Shown: piece by piece, positions 40,916 through 50,700 of the stretch | How positions within the stretch are numbered: position 1 is the stretch's first letter | How the letters are laid out: each line of letters opens with the position of its first letter | DNA from: Haemophilus pittmaniae | GTDB taxonomy: Bacteria > Pseudomonadota > Gammaproteobacteria > Enterobacterales > Pasteurellaceae | Direction of reading: 5' to 3' | Length of the DNA stretch: 64,000 bases | Assembly (NCBI RefSeq): GCF_900186995.1 | Contig: NZ_LT906463.1 | Span: forward strand, 1,178,001 to 1,242,000 | The notes under the pieces: model-generated | The model's input: the letters and a program-made list of their open reading frames with translations, nothing else | Databases searched by the model: none | What the model was told of the DNA's origin: nothing | Program-made: the position numbers and the translations under genes

Positions 40916-41434
40916 ATGGCAAAAGGTAAAAGCTTTATTTTAATGGGAGTTTCCAGCACCGGTAAGACATCGGTTGGAACAGAAGTTGCCCGTCGCTTGG
41001 GAATTAAATTAATTGATGGAGATGATCTTCACCCGAGAGCCAACATTATCAAAATGGGACAAGGATACCCATTAAATGATGCGGATCGCGCGCCTTGGTT
41101 GGAACGTATCCGCGATGCGGCTTTTAGTTTGGAACAAAAAAGCGAAGTCGGCATTATCGTGTGTTCGGCTTTGAAGAAACAGTATCGGAATTTGATCCGT
41201 GATGGTAACGACAGCGTAAAATTCCTATTTTTAGAAGGTCCATTTGATTTAGTGTTGGCACGCATGAAGCAGCGTAAAGGGCATTACATGAAAACGGAAA
41301 TGTTGAAAAGTCAGTTCGAAACTTTAGAGATTCCTGGAGCAGATGAACCTGATGTCATGCATATCGATATTGATGGCTCCTTTGAGGAGGTTGTACAGCG
41401 CTGTATTGATGCATTACGCCCATTATTGGCTTAA
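40916..41434 (+). CDS. gntK: Gluconokinase
   Basis: Gluconokinase phosphorylates gluconate to 6-phosphogluconate, where the idonate and gluconate routes meet. The start at 40916 (MAKGKSFILMGVSSTGKT) is preceded by GGAGGA, which itself lies inside the alternative longer frame. The 172-residue kinase has the phosphate loop GVSSTGKT at 11-18, DGDDLHPRANIIKM, and CSALKKQYR, all diagnostic. It could equally be called IdnK. It is convergent with gntR. Confidence 0.94.
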   Translation: MAKGKSFILMGVSSTGKTSVGTEVARRLGIKLIDGDDLHPRANIIKMGQGYPLNDADRAPWLERIRDAAFSLEQKSEVGIIVCSALKKQYRNLIRDGNDSVKFLFLEGPFDLVLARMKQRKGHYMKTEMLKSQFETLEIPGADEPDVMHIDIDGSFEEVVQRCIDALRPLLA

Positions 41435-41451
41435 GTCCGCTATTAGTCGGA

Positions 41452-42447
41452 TTAAATACTTTCCCCTAGATGGATTTGGTAGCCCAAATCCATTATTTTT
41501 TGTTCTATAGGTTGGCCCTCTAGACGAGCCAATAATTCCTGTGCCGCTAGGCGTCCCATTTCCAAACGTGGTGTAACCACGGTGGCAAGCTGTGGGCTGA
41601 CCGAATAACCAACATCATGGCCATGGAAACCGGCGATAGCAACTTGCTCAGGGACTTTTATGCCTAAGCGCTGACATTCAAATAGAGCACCAATCGCTAA
41701 GTCATCATTCGTACAGAAAATACCATCGGTTTGCGGACGGCGTTGCAGAATTTTACGCAATTGCTGCGCTCCCAAAGTAAAAGATGAAGGTTGTTCGGTA
41801 ATTAAACTATAGGGTTCCAATCCATGTTTTTTCATGGCTTGTTCGTAGCCCTGCATTTTAAGTTGAGTGCGTTTATCCATACGGGCGGTAAAATACACCA
41901 CATGTTGGTGTCCCCGCATAATCATGGTTTCTACAATTTCCTGAGCAGCTGCAACATTATCAAACCCAATAACCTGTTGAATGCCCGGTTGTGAGCTATC
42001 CATGATTTCAATAACCGGAATATTGGCGATTTGCAACATTTTTAGGGTTCTCAAGGAATGAAAATTTTCCGATAAAATTAATCCATCAATATTGTAGGAA
42101 AGCAGACTTTCAATACGTTCTTCTTCCTTTTTCGCACTATATCCGTAGTGCCCCAACATGGTTTGGTAGCCGGCTTGATCGGTAACCAGCTCAATGCCTT
42201 TGAGCACATCGGCAAATACATGATTGGTGAGTGAAGGAAGCAACACGCCGATCGCTTTACTTTTGGCATTGGACAAAATGTCTGGTGCGCGATTCGGAAT
42301 ATAGCCGAAGTGTTCGATTGCCGCGGCAATTTTTTCGCGGGTTTCTGGGGCGACTGCAGTTGGGTTACGCAAATAACGGCTCACGGTCATTTTGGTGATG
42401 CCGAGGTGGTTGGCAATATCTTGTAAAGTAGGGCGTCGATGCTTCAT
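41452..42447 (-). CDS. gntR: LacI-family gluconate repressor GntR
   Basis: GntR represses gluconate genes and is released by gluconate. The 331-residue protein has an N-terminal helix-turn-helix (TLQDIANHLGITKMTVSRYL), the hinge region NRAPDILSNAKSKAIGVLLPS, and a periplasmic-binding-protein-like effector domain. FCTNDDLAIGALFECQRLG and IAGFHGHD are nearly identical to E. coli GntR. IdnR is the alternative name, but similarity to GntR is stronger. Its probable targets are the two operators at 40708 and 40851. Confidence 0.92.
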   Translation of the reverse strand: MKHRRPTLQDIANHLGITKMTVSRYLRNPTAVAPETREKIAAAIEHFGYIPNRAPDILSNAKSKAIGVLLPSLTNHVFADVLKGIELVTDQAGYQTMLGHYGYSAKKEEERIESLLSYNIDGLILSENFHSLRTLKMLQIANIPVIEIMDSSQPGIQQVIGFDNVAAAQEIVETMIMRGHQHVVYFTARMDKRTQLKMQGYEQAMKKHGLEPYSLITEQPSSFTLGAQQLRKILQRRPQTDGIFCTNDDLAIGALFECQRLGIKVPEQVAIAGFHGHDVGYSVSPQLATVVTPRLEMGRLAAQELLARLEGQPIEQKIMDLGYQIHLGESI

Positions 42448-42527
42448 TAGAAATTAAACTACAAAAAATAATCGGGAAGTATAGCAAAAACTCCGTATTT
42501 TCCACCGCATTTTTCACTAAAAGCAGG

Positions 42528-42533
42528 TATAAT
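42528..42533 (+). promoter_or_regulatory. Putative -10 element of selD
   Basis: A perfect TATAAT lies 33 bases upstream of the selD ATG. No good -35 hexamer is seen at the usual spacing. Confidence 0.4.
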
Positions 42534-42565
42534 CGCGACTCTTGTTGTTAATAAAAGGAATGCTA

Positions 42566-43603
42566 ATGACTGAAGATATTCGTTTAACTCAGTACAGCCA
42601 CGGAGCGGGTTGAGGCTGTAAAATTTCGCCTAAGGTGTTAGGGACAATTTTACAAAGCGAACTGGAAAAATTTACTGATCCGCGCTTATTGGTGGGTAAT
42701 GAAACCGCTGATGATGCCGCGGTATATGATTTAGGCAATGGTATTGGCATTATCAGTACCACTGACTTTTTTATGCCCATTGTCGATGATCCTTTTGATT
42801 TTGGCCGTATCGCTGCAACCAATGCGATTAGCGACATTTTTGCTATGGGCGGCAAGCCGATTATGGCGATTGCGATTCTTGGTTTCCCGATTAACGTATT
42901 ACCGCCGGAAGTCGCGCAAAAGATTGTTGATGGTGGCCGCGCAGCTTGCCATGAAGCCGGTATATCATTGGCTGGAGGACACTCAATTGACGCGCCAGAG
43001 CCTATTTTTGGTTTAGCGGTAACCGGTGTGATTGATACTGCAAGGGTCAAACGTAATGCTTCCGCACAGGCTGGTTGCAAACTGTATCTCACTAAGCCAT
43101 TAGGTATTGGTGTGCTTACTACGGCCGAGAAGAAGGGGAAATTAAAACCAGAACATCGGGGATTGGCGACTGCGGCGATGTGTCAAATGAACAGTATCGG
43201 TAGTCAATTTGCTGATTTACCTGGCGTGACTGCGATGACCGATGTTACCGGTTTCGGTTTATTAGGACATTTAGCAGAAATTTGTGAAGGCTCCGGCGTG
43301 AATGCTCGGGTACACTTTGACCAGGTGCAAACCCTTGATGGAGTACCGGAATATATCGCTGCAGGTTGTGTACCGGGGGGAACAAATCGTAATTTTGAAA
43401 GCTATGGCCACAAAATAGGTCCGTTAAGCGATTATCAAAAAGCGGTGCTTTGTGATCCGCAAACCTCTGGTGGGTTGCTGGTGGCGATCAAACCGGAAGC
43501 TGAACAGGCACTGCTAGCTATCGCTGAAAAGGCGGGGATTGCGATTTATCCGGTGGGAGAATTGATTGCACCGCGGGATGGCGTCGTGGTCGAGGTGGTG
43601 TAA
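42566..43603 (+). CDS. selD: Selenophosphate synthetase SelD (selenoprotein)
   Basis: SelD makes selenophosphate, the selenium donor for selenocysteine and selenouridine. The true start is the ATG at 42566, and codon 16 is an in-frame TGA (42611-42613) read as selenocysteine: the N-terminus reads [16 protein letters not shown], where E. coli has catalytic Cys17. With this read-through the protein has 345 residues, the family's length. A SECIS hairpin follows the TGA. The rest shows [20 protein letters not shown] and [14 protein letters not shown] plain ORF caller would truncate it to begin after the TGA. selA, selB and selC must be elsewhere. Confidence 0.95.
42611..42653 (+). promoter_or_regulatory. 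UGA selenocysteine codon and bacterial SECIS element
   Basis: After the TGA at 42611-42613 comes a two-part hairpin: GTAAAATT (42618-42625) pairs perfectly with AATTTTAC (42646-42653), and CCTAA (42629-42633) with TTAGG (42638-42642) around a GGTG loop. The loop begins 20 bases after the TGA, in the range seen in bacterial SECIS elements recognised by SelB. Confidence 0.9.
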
Positions 43604-43678
43604 AACGCCCCCTCGATTTTTAGAGTTTTTGCTAAAAATAAGCCTAAACCATTGATTTTACTAATATTTGTCTAAAAA
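43603..43678 (+). repeat. Intergenic IHF-type repeat, copy 6 (selD/fur gap)
   Basis: It starts at the selD stop with AAACGCCCCCTCGATTTTTA and has core TAA-ACCA-TTGATT at 43645-43657, again a perfect IHF match on the complement. TTTTTAG and CTAAAAA within the left half form an inverted repeat. A shared terminator follows. Confidence 0.86.
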
Positions 43679-43712
43679 TCGCTTTTTCCTGCGATAATAT
43701 AGGCTAAGTAAT

Positions 43713-43751
43713 AAAAAACGCGCTTGAGGAATATCCTCAGGCGCGTTTTTT
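43713..43751. terminator. Bidirectional terminator between selD and fur
   Basis: AAAAAACGCGC-TTGAGGA and TCCTCA-GGCGCGTTTTTT pair nearly perfectly, with A and T runs on the two sides. It serves both converging genes. Confidence 0.9.
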
Positions 43752-43764
43752 ATGCCATTAAAAT

Positions 43765-44205
43765 TTATTTTTTCGGATTTTCGTCACATTTGTTGATATC
43801 GCTACATTTACCATACAGATACAAGCTGTGGGCTTTTAGCTTGATGCCGTATTGTTCGCTGATTTCCTTTTGGCGTTGTTCGATAACACTGTCGTTAAAT
43901 TCAAACACTTTGCCACAATCTTCACAAATAATGTGATCATGATGCTGGGTTGGTGCCAATTCAAAGACGGATTTGTTTCCCTCAAAGTTGTGGCGGATTA
44001 AAATATGGGCTTCATCAAACTGATTGAGAACGCGATACACCGTTGCAAGACCAATCTCACTTCCTTGCTCCAACAAAATTTTGTACACATCTTCCGCAGA
44101 AAAGTGCTCATTTTTGCGACCTTGCATTAATTCCAAAATGGTTAATCGCGGTTCAGTAATTTTTAAGCCGGCTTTTTTCAGCAGTTTAACATTTTCTTCA
44201 GACAT
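43765..44205 (-). CDS. fur: Ferric uptake regulator Fur
   Basis: Fur is the iron-responsive repressor. The 146-residue protein begins MSEENVKLLKKAGLKITEPR, carries the winged-helix recognition region GLATVYRVLNQF, the metal-site HHDHIICEDCG with the structural zinc CxxC, and a second C-terminal zinc cysteine pair (CSDINKC). It lies 30 bases downstream of fldA, as in enteric bacteria, and is probably co-transcribed with it. Confidence 0.96.
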   Translation of the reverse strand: MSEENVKLLKKAGLKITEPRLTILELMQGRKNEHFSAEDVYKILLEQGSEIGLATVYRVLNQFDEAHILIRHNFEGNKSVFELAPTQHHDHIICEDCGKVFEFNDSVIEQRQKEISEQYGIKLKAHSLYLYGKCSDINKCDENPKK

Positions 44206-44235
44206 AGCGTTCCCTTAATTTTATTGTGTTTAGCG

Positions 44236-44760
44236 TTAAGCTAATTCCGCCAAACACATTTCGTCATAAATTTGTTTCGTCCATTTTTCGACACGTTCGG
44301 CAGTCAATTCAGGTTGACGATCTTCATCAATGCACAAACCGATGAAAGTACCTGGTTCTAATAATGCTTTGGACTCTTCGAAACTATAACCATCGGTTGG
44401 CCAATGGCCGACCACAATTGCACCACGAGGTTCAACGATATCGCGAATTGTGCCGATGGCGTCGCAGAAATAATCGGCGTAGTCTTCTTGGTCACCGCAA
44501 CCGAAAATAGCCACTAATTTGTCGGTGAAATCAATTTCTTCTAAGGTTGGGAAAAAATCATCCCAGTCTGCTTGTGCTTCACCGTAATACCAGGTTGGAA
44601 TTCCGAACAGTAGAAAATCATAGGCTTCGATATCTTCTTTACTGCTTTTGGCTATATCGCGAATATCGACTAATTCGCTACCTAATTGTTTTTGTATCAT
44701 TTTGGCAATATTTTCTGTATTGCCGGTGTCACTGCCATAAAATAAGCCAACAACTGCCAT
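44236..44760 (-). CDS. fldA: Flavodoxin 1
   Basis: FldA is the FMN-binding electron carrier for radical-SAM and activating enzymes (for example NrdG, seen in this window). From the ATG at 44760, with an AGGAAAG site, it has 174 residues. The FMN phosphate loop GSDTGNTENIA and the isoalloxazine loops (PTWYYGEAQADWD; GCGDQEDYADYFCDA) are present. A Fur-box-like sequence lies 80 bases upstream. It is transcribed into fur. Confidence 0.96.
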   Translation of the reverse strand: MAVVGLFYGSDTGNTENIAKMIQKQLGSELVDIRDIAKSSKEDIEAYDFLLFGIPTWYYGEAQADWDDFFPTLEEIDFTDKLVAIFGCGDQEDYADYFCDAIGTIRDIVEPRGAIVVGHWPTDGYSFEESKALLEPGTFIGLCIDEDRQPELTAERVEKWTKQIYDEMCLAELA

Positions 44761-44837
44761 TTGTTCTTTCCTTTTAATCACATAAAATTGGTTGAAAATA
44801 GAGGTAATAACCTCACAATTTGCGTGGCACTATAACA

Positions 44838-44856
44838 TAAAGTGATTATCATTTAA
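44838..44856 (-). promoter_or_regulatory. Fur-box-like sequence upstream of fldA-fur
   Basis: The 19-mer matches the consensus GATAATGATWATCATTATC at about 13 positions, with a perfect central GATTATCATT. It overlaps the end of ybfF. Fur control of fldA-fur would be sensible, but the site is not strong. Confidence 0.5.
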
Positions 44857-45647
44857 ACATATTCATTCTTATTTAGAAATCGCTCAATCGCTCGAATCAC
44901 AAAGGGCGGTTTTTCGGCATGAGCCCAGTGTCCGCAACCGTTGATCGTGAATGAGGAGGCATTCGGAAACTGCGCTAAAATCTGTTCGCTAAATTGTGGT
45001 TGGATATAGGATGAATTGCCACCCTTAATAAATAGTGTCGGCACTACAGCATACACTTCCTGCCATCCCATGAGATGATCGTAGTTGGCAAATAAGCCAC
45101 TCAGATTAAAACGGAAGGATTCCGGTGCTTGAGCCGAGAAGGATTTAAGCATAAATTGCACGACGCTTTCATCGTTTATGGCTTTTTCTAAAATCGGTTT
45201 TGCCTGTTGGCGGGTTTCTACCTTAGCATCTTTGACTGCAAATAATCCTTGGAAGATTGGAGCGTGTTCGCGATGGCTATAAGTCACAGGGGCGATATCA
45301 ATGACAATTAGCTTGCTGATCCGTTGTGGTGCCATGGCCGCTAAAGTCATTGCGGTTTTTCCGCCCATCGAGTGGCCGATTAAAATCACTTGCGATAAAT
45401 GCAAGTTATCCAAGACTGCCAGCAGATCTTGTGCCATCAAAGCGTAGTTCATTTCAGTAGTGTGAAAACTCTCGCCGTGATTACGTAAATCGACGCGTAA
45501 AATATTGTAGTGATCGCTAAACGCCCGAGCGATTATTCCAAGATTATTCATATCGCCGAATAAACCGTGAATAAAAACCAGCGTTTGTGGATTAATTGCT
45601 TGTTTTGCTTGATGAAATTGGAAGTTTAATAATTGGCTTGCAGACAT
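44853..45647 (-). CDS. ybfF: Alpha/beta-fold esterase YbfF
   Basis: YbfF is a cytoplasmic esterase active on acyl-CoA-like and short-chain esters in E. coli. The 264-residue product has the oxyanion region FIHGLFGDMNNLG, the nucleophile elbow GHSMGGKTAM, and the catalytic His in NGCGHWAHAEKP. E. coli carries ybfF beside seqA and near fldA-fur, and the same arrangement is seen here. It is divergent from seqA. Confidence 0.92.
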   Translation of the reverse strand: MSASQLLNFQFHQAKQAINPQTLVFIHGLFGDMNNLGIIARAFSDHYNILRVDLRNHGESFHTTEMNYALMAQDLLAVLDNLHLSQVILIGHSMGGKTAMTLAAMAPQRISKLIVIDIAPVTYSHREHAPIFQGLFAVKDAKVETRQQAKPILEKAINDESVVQFMLKSFSAQAPESFRFNLSGLFANYDHLMGWQEVYAVVPTLFIKGGNSSYIQPQFSEQILAQFPNASSFTINGCGHWAHAEKPPFVIRAIERFLNKNEYV

Positions 45648-45717
45648 ATTTTTTAGGTGAGAAATTTTCCGAAGTCGTTATAATAGAGTGAAAATTCTAG
45701 CAAATGGAGCATAAGAA

Positions 45718-46356
45718 ATGAAGATTATCGAAGTGGATGAAGAGTTATATCAATATATTGCGGGTCAAACCCAATCGATTGGCGAAAGTGCATCCGATAT
45801 TCTTCGTCGTTTGCTCCATTTACCACAAGCCGCTGCATTGGGTGAGGTGTTTACCTTAGTGCCGCCGGAAAGCAAAGCCGCCGAACAAACCGTATCGGTT
45901 AATTCTCCAAAATCAGAGCCTGAAAAGCCGGTTGTTGATTCTCCAGCCTTTGATGAGCCGGTAAAAACGATCAAAAAACAATCTGATGGTGCTATTCAAC
46001 AAACCGTTGATAAAGTCTTGGCATTATTGAATTCCACCGAATTTAAGGAAGAAACTAAAGCTGTGATTCGTTTCTTGGCTATTTTACGGGTGCTTTATCG
46101 TACCGATCCGGAAAGTTTTGCCTTAGCTACCGAATCATTACAAGGCCGCACTCGGGTTTATTTTGCCCGCGATGAAGGAACCTTATTGATGGCTGGTAAT
46201 CACACTAAACCAAAACAAATTCCGGATACGCCTTATTGGGTGATTACCAATACTAATAGTGGCCGTAAAATGCTGATGCTGGAGGGGGCAATGCAATCCA
46301 TGAATTTACCTGAATCTTTGATTAATGAAGTGCGTAACTACTTTGTCGCCAACTAA
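45718..46356 (+). CDS. seqA: Replication-initiation regulator SeqA
   Basis: SeqA binds hemimethylated GATC sites, sequesters oriC after initiation and so implies Dam methylation. The 212-residue protein has the N-terminal oligomerisation domain (MKIIEVDEELYQYIAGQTQSIGE, with ASDILRRLL), a variable linker longer than in E. coli (about 60-100), and the C-terminal DNA-binding domain (FLAILRVLYRTDPESF; YWVITNTNSGRKMLML). menE overlaps its end by 32 bases. Confidence 0.96.
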   Translation: MKIIEVDEELYQYIAGQTQSIGESASDILRRLLHLPQAAALGEVFTLVPPESKAAEQTVSVNSPKSEPEKPVVDSPAFDEPVKTIKKQSDGAIQQTVDKVLALLNSTEFKEETKAVIRFLAILRVLYRTDPESFALATESLQGRTRVYFARDEGTLLMAGNHTKPKQIPDTPYWVITNTNSGRKMLMLEGAMQSMNLPESLINEVRNYFVAN

Positions 46357-47710
46357 TTTACCTTGGCTGCAATATTCAGCCGATTCGCAGTTTTCCCATA
46401 GACCCGCCTTGCGCACCACGCAGGGCGGCGTTGTTAGTTGGGGGCAAGTAGCAGAAAAAATTAATTTAACCGCGGGATTTTTACAGCATAAAGGTGTTGC
46501 TCGTGGAAATTTAGTCGCGTTTTGCGGAAAAAATAGTGAAAAAGGGCTATTTTTATATCTAGCAACAATTGCACTTGGGGCAAAAGTCGTGGGGATTAAT
46601 CCGGCTTTTCCCGCAGATAAAATAGAATTGTTGTGTAGTGAATTAGCGGTTGATTTTTGTTTTTCCGAAGCGGATATCGACGAATGCGCTTTGATTGCTC
46701 CCTTACCAAATTTCTCATCAGCCGAACCGGCAACCTTGACCCTCACCTCCGGCTCCTCCGGGATGCCCAAAGCAGCGGTTCACAACGTATCTGCACATTT
46801 AGCGAATGCTCTAGGTGTTTGTGAATTAATGAATTTTACTGCGGATTCTTCCTGGCTATTTTCTTTGCCGCTTTATCATGTATCGGGGCAAGGCATCGTT
46901 TGGCGCTGGTTATCTGTCGGTGGTGAATTAGTTTTTCCACAGGCGGATTTTTATCAAACATTAAATAGTGTAACCCATGCTTCTTTAGTACCTACTCAGG
47001 TGCAACGTTGGTTAGCTTATTTGGCTCAGCATTCACAAAAACCGCAAACTAAAGCAGTATTGCTCGGCGGCAGTCGGATTCCACTGGAATTAGGTAATCA
47101 ATTGGCTCATTGGGATGTGATAGCATTCAATGGTTATGGTTTGACGGAAATGGCTTCAACGGTTTGTGCTAAAGTTTTTAACGGTAAAGAGGGAGTTGGG
47201 TTGCCGTTATCCGGTCGACACCTCAAATTAGTTGGAGATGAAATTTATTTAAGTGGTGCCGGTATGGCGTTAGGATATTGGCAGCACGGTGAAATAGTAT
47301 CCTTGGCAAACGCAGAAGGTTTTTTCCCAACTAAGGATAAAGGCGCTTGGTTGGACAATGAATGGCATTGCCTAGGACGTATCGATAATATGTTTATTTC
47401 CGGTGGTGAAAATATTCAACCGGAAGAAATTGAACAGTTAATCTTACAATGGCCAGAAGTAAAACAGGCTTTTGTATTACCACAAAATGATTCGGAATTC
47501 GGCCAGCGGCCGGTTGCGCTATTGGAGTTTGTGGATGATTACTCAGAATCTGCGGTAATCCGTTTACGCGATTTCTTACAAGGGCGTTTGGAACGTTTTA
47601 AACAACCAATTGCCTATTACCCGTTACCCCAATTTAATGATGGCGCGATTAAACTTTCGCGTAGCCGCCTTGCCGATTGGCTGGCACAACAAGGAAAATC
47701 AGCAAAATAA
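46325..47710 (+). CDS. menE: o-succinylbenzoate-CoA ligase MenE
   Basis: MenE activates o-succinylbenzoate in menaquinone synthesis, the quinone for anaerobic respiration. The 461-residue adenylate-forming enzyme has the phosphate loop TLTSGSSGMPKAA, the NGYGLTEMAS motif, the hinge LGRIDNMFISGGENIQPEEIE and the C-terminal catalytic Lys region (GAIKLSRSRL). Starting at the ATG at 46325 it overlaps seqA by 32 bases; a downstream start is possible but lacks a better ribosome site. Its stop overlaps the channel gene by one base. Confidence 0.93.
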   Translation: MKCVTTLSPTNLPWLQYSADSQFSHRPALRTTQGGVVSWGQVAEKINLTAGFLQHKGVARGNLVAFCGKNSEKGLFLYLATIALGAKVVGINPAFPADKIELLCSELAVDFCFSEADIDECALIAPLPNFSSAEPATLTLTSGSSGMPKAAVHNVSAHLANALGVCELMNFTADSSWLFSLPLYHVSGQGIVWRWLSVGGELVFPQADFYQTLNSVTHASLVPTQVQRWLAYLAQHSQKPQTKAVLLGGSRIPLELGNQLAHWDVIAFNGYGLTEMASTVCAKVFNGKEGVGLPLSGRHLKLVGDEIYLSGAGMALGYWQHGEIVSLANAEGFFPTKDKGAWLDNEWHCLGRIDNMFISGGENIQPEEIEQLILQWPEVKQAFVLPQNDSEFGQRPVALLEFVDDYSESAVIRLRDFLQGRLERFKQPIAYYPLPQFNDGAIKLSRSRLADWLAQQGKSAK

Positions 47711-50700
47711 TGAGTCTATTTAATTCTTCCAGTAAATGGCGGAGCCTCTGGGCTGTAGCCGGTTTGGCATTGTGTATCGGTTTACCGGTAAATGCAGATA
47801 CTGCAGCGAATACGTTGCCGACAGAAAAAGCCCTTAAAAGTGATTTGACTAATGCGCAAAAATTGCCGGATGGCGATGATAAAAACACGCTTATTTCGAC
47901 GATTCAAGGCTCTTTGGATTTATTAAAACAAATTCAAACTCAACAAAAAGCCAATGATGACCTACAAAATACGATTGCGGCCGCTGACGCTGAAATTCAA
48001 AAAAATAATAATGACGCGCAAACCTTTAAGAAACAATTGGGAACAGCGAAAAGCAGCGATTACAACAATGTTTCCGTGGATGACTTACAAGAGTTATTGG
48101 AAAAACTCACTGCTCAACAACAGCAGACACAAACGGATTTAAGTACTGCTAATGGTTTATTAAGTAGTCAAAATTCAGTTTCTGAACGGGCACAAACCGC
48201 ATTGACCGAAAATTTACAACGCACCCAAAATATTAATCAAGCACTCGCCAATAGCTCAACCTCTTCAGCACAAAAACAGCAATATCAATTAGAGTTAAAT
48301 TTAATCGAGCTCAAAAATGCCTATAACCAAATTATGTTGAAAAATAGCGATTTGCTTACCGTGCTATATCAAAGTCGTTATGATTTGCTCAACCTAAAAT
48401 TACAGCTACAGCAACAGCAATTCAGCGCCGTACAGGAGCAAATCAACCAACGTAATTTGGCTCAATCGAAGGATCAGGTTCAACAGGTTCAACAGCAGCA
48501 ACAAGGAGCTTCTACTACCAGCGATTATGTTCAACAGGAATTGGATCGTAATGCTCAATTAAGTCAGTTATTGCTGCAACAAACTGAAAAAACTAACAGT
48601 TTGTCGCAGGATGAATTACGCATGAGTAATGTGTTGGATAACCTGAAACAGACCCAACATACTATCGATGAGCAGATCAGTGCATTGCAGGGTACTTTAG
48701 TGCTTTCCCGGATTATCCAGCAACAAAAACAGCGATTACCAACCAATCTGAATATCCAAGGACTTTCCAAACAAATCGCCGATCTGCGAGTTAAGATTTT
48801 TGATATTACGCAGAAACGTAACGAACTTTACGATGTGGATGCTTACATCAATAAATTACAACAGGATGAAGGACAAACCTTTAGCAATACTGAAAAAACG
48901 CAACTGAAAAATTTATTGACGGAACGCCGCAAGATTTCTACGGATGTGATTAAGTCCTTAAATAATCAGTTAAATTTGGCAATTAACTTAGAACTGACCC
49001 AACAACAGATTACGCAAATTAGTGATCAGTTACAGTCTAAATTGGATCAGCAAAGCTTTTGGGTAAAAAGTAACAATCAAATCAATCTGGATTGGTTCAA
49101 AATGTTGCCGGGAGCCTTAAGAGCCCAATTTGATGGCATTGGTAAAAAACTTGGTTTTATTAATGATCCGGGTGATGCCCCTTACTTATTTGGTTTTGTA
49201 TTTTTATTGGCGGCCATTGGTGGGGTTATCTTTAAATTTAGGGAATGGATTAAGCATCGTTTATCGTTAATTCATGGAGAAATCAATACTTTACGCGGCG
49301 ATAGTCAATGGCATACACCGATTGCACTGTTGTTGACGGCGTTGCTTTCCCTTTCCGGTGCACTATGGTTTTTAGCATTCTGTCTACCGATAGGCTTTTT
49401 CTTCTTTAAAAACCCGTCGGAATTTTGGAATTGGTCGTTGCAAATGGCGGTTTATTGGTGGTTTTTCTCCTTTGCCTTAGCCATTTTACGTCCTAATGGT
49501 ATTGCGGTACGCCATTTCGGTTTTTCACAAGATAACGCAGATCGCATGCGGGGCGTTACTAAACGTATTATTGTATTAGTGGTAATGCTGTTAAATACCT
49601 CCATCTTCAGTAATGCGGTGGATAGCGGCATTACAGGTGATGTCATGGGCGAGATCATTACCATTGTGGCGTTATTATTCTGCATCATTATTGTGGCGCC
49701 ACGTTTCCGTAAAGCGACCGAAAATCTGCAGGACAGTTTAGCGCAGACAGATGGTGATTCGATCATTATGCGCTTGGTGCGGATTGCGATTCTATTGATG
49801 CCGATAATCCTAATTGTGTTAGTGTCGGTCGGCTATTATTACACCGCCCTTATTTTGATTAACCATATTATTAAAACCTACATTGCTTGGGTGGTTTGGA
49901 TATTAATCCGGCGCACTATTTATCGGGGCATTTCCGTTGCTTCCCGTCGTTTAGCGTATCGCCGTTTACAGGAAAAACGTCGTCAACAGCAGGCGTCTAG
50001 CAGTAATGGCGAAAATGGTTCCGGTGAAGATGTGGTACAAATTAGCGAGCAGGAAGAAGGATTGGCAATCAATCAAGTACGTAGCCAATTGACCTCCTTT
50101 GCCGATCTCTTTATTTGGACAGCATTACTGGTCATCTTCTATTATGTGTGGTCAGATTTACTCACGGTGGCAAGCTATTTGCAGGGCGTAACCCTTTGGT
50201 CTCAAACCACCACCACCGATGCGGGAACGGTCACCGAAATTATTTCGTTGTTTAATCTATTAGTTGCTTCAGTTATTTTATTGATTACCTATATTTTGGT
50301 GCGCAACCTTTCGGGGATTTTAGAAGTACTAATTTTCTCACGGATTAAACTCTCACAAGGAACGCCTTACACTATTGTTACCTTGCTCACTTATGCGATT
50401 GTTGCAATTGGGGGAGCTTGGGCGTTTGCGACCCTAGGGATGTCCTGGTCTAAATTACAATGGTTATTTGCCGCGTTGTCGGTGGGGTTGGGTTTCGGTA
50501 TGCAGGAAATTTTTGCTAACTTTGTGTCCGGTATCATCTTGTTATTCGAACGGCCGATTCGGGTGGGCGATACGGTAACCATCAATGGTTCCACCGGTAC
50601 GGTATCGAAAATCCGTATTCGCGCTATCACCTTAATTGATGCGGATCGTAAGGAAGTGATCGTACCGAATAAATCCTTTGTGACCGGAGAGGTGACTAAC

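Noticed and set aside
42614..42634. selD beginning downstream of the TGA at 42611
   Set aside because: The upstream frame carries the conserved HGAG-x-GCK catalytic loop and a SECIS hairpin follows, so the TGA is a selenocysteine codon, not a stop upstream of the gene.
44798..44813. GAGGT-AATA-ACCTC inverted repeat upstream of fldA
   Set aside because: Short and without a known matching regulator; could be chance. The Fur-like site next to it is better supported.
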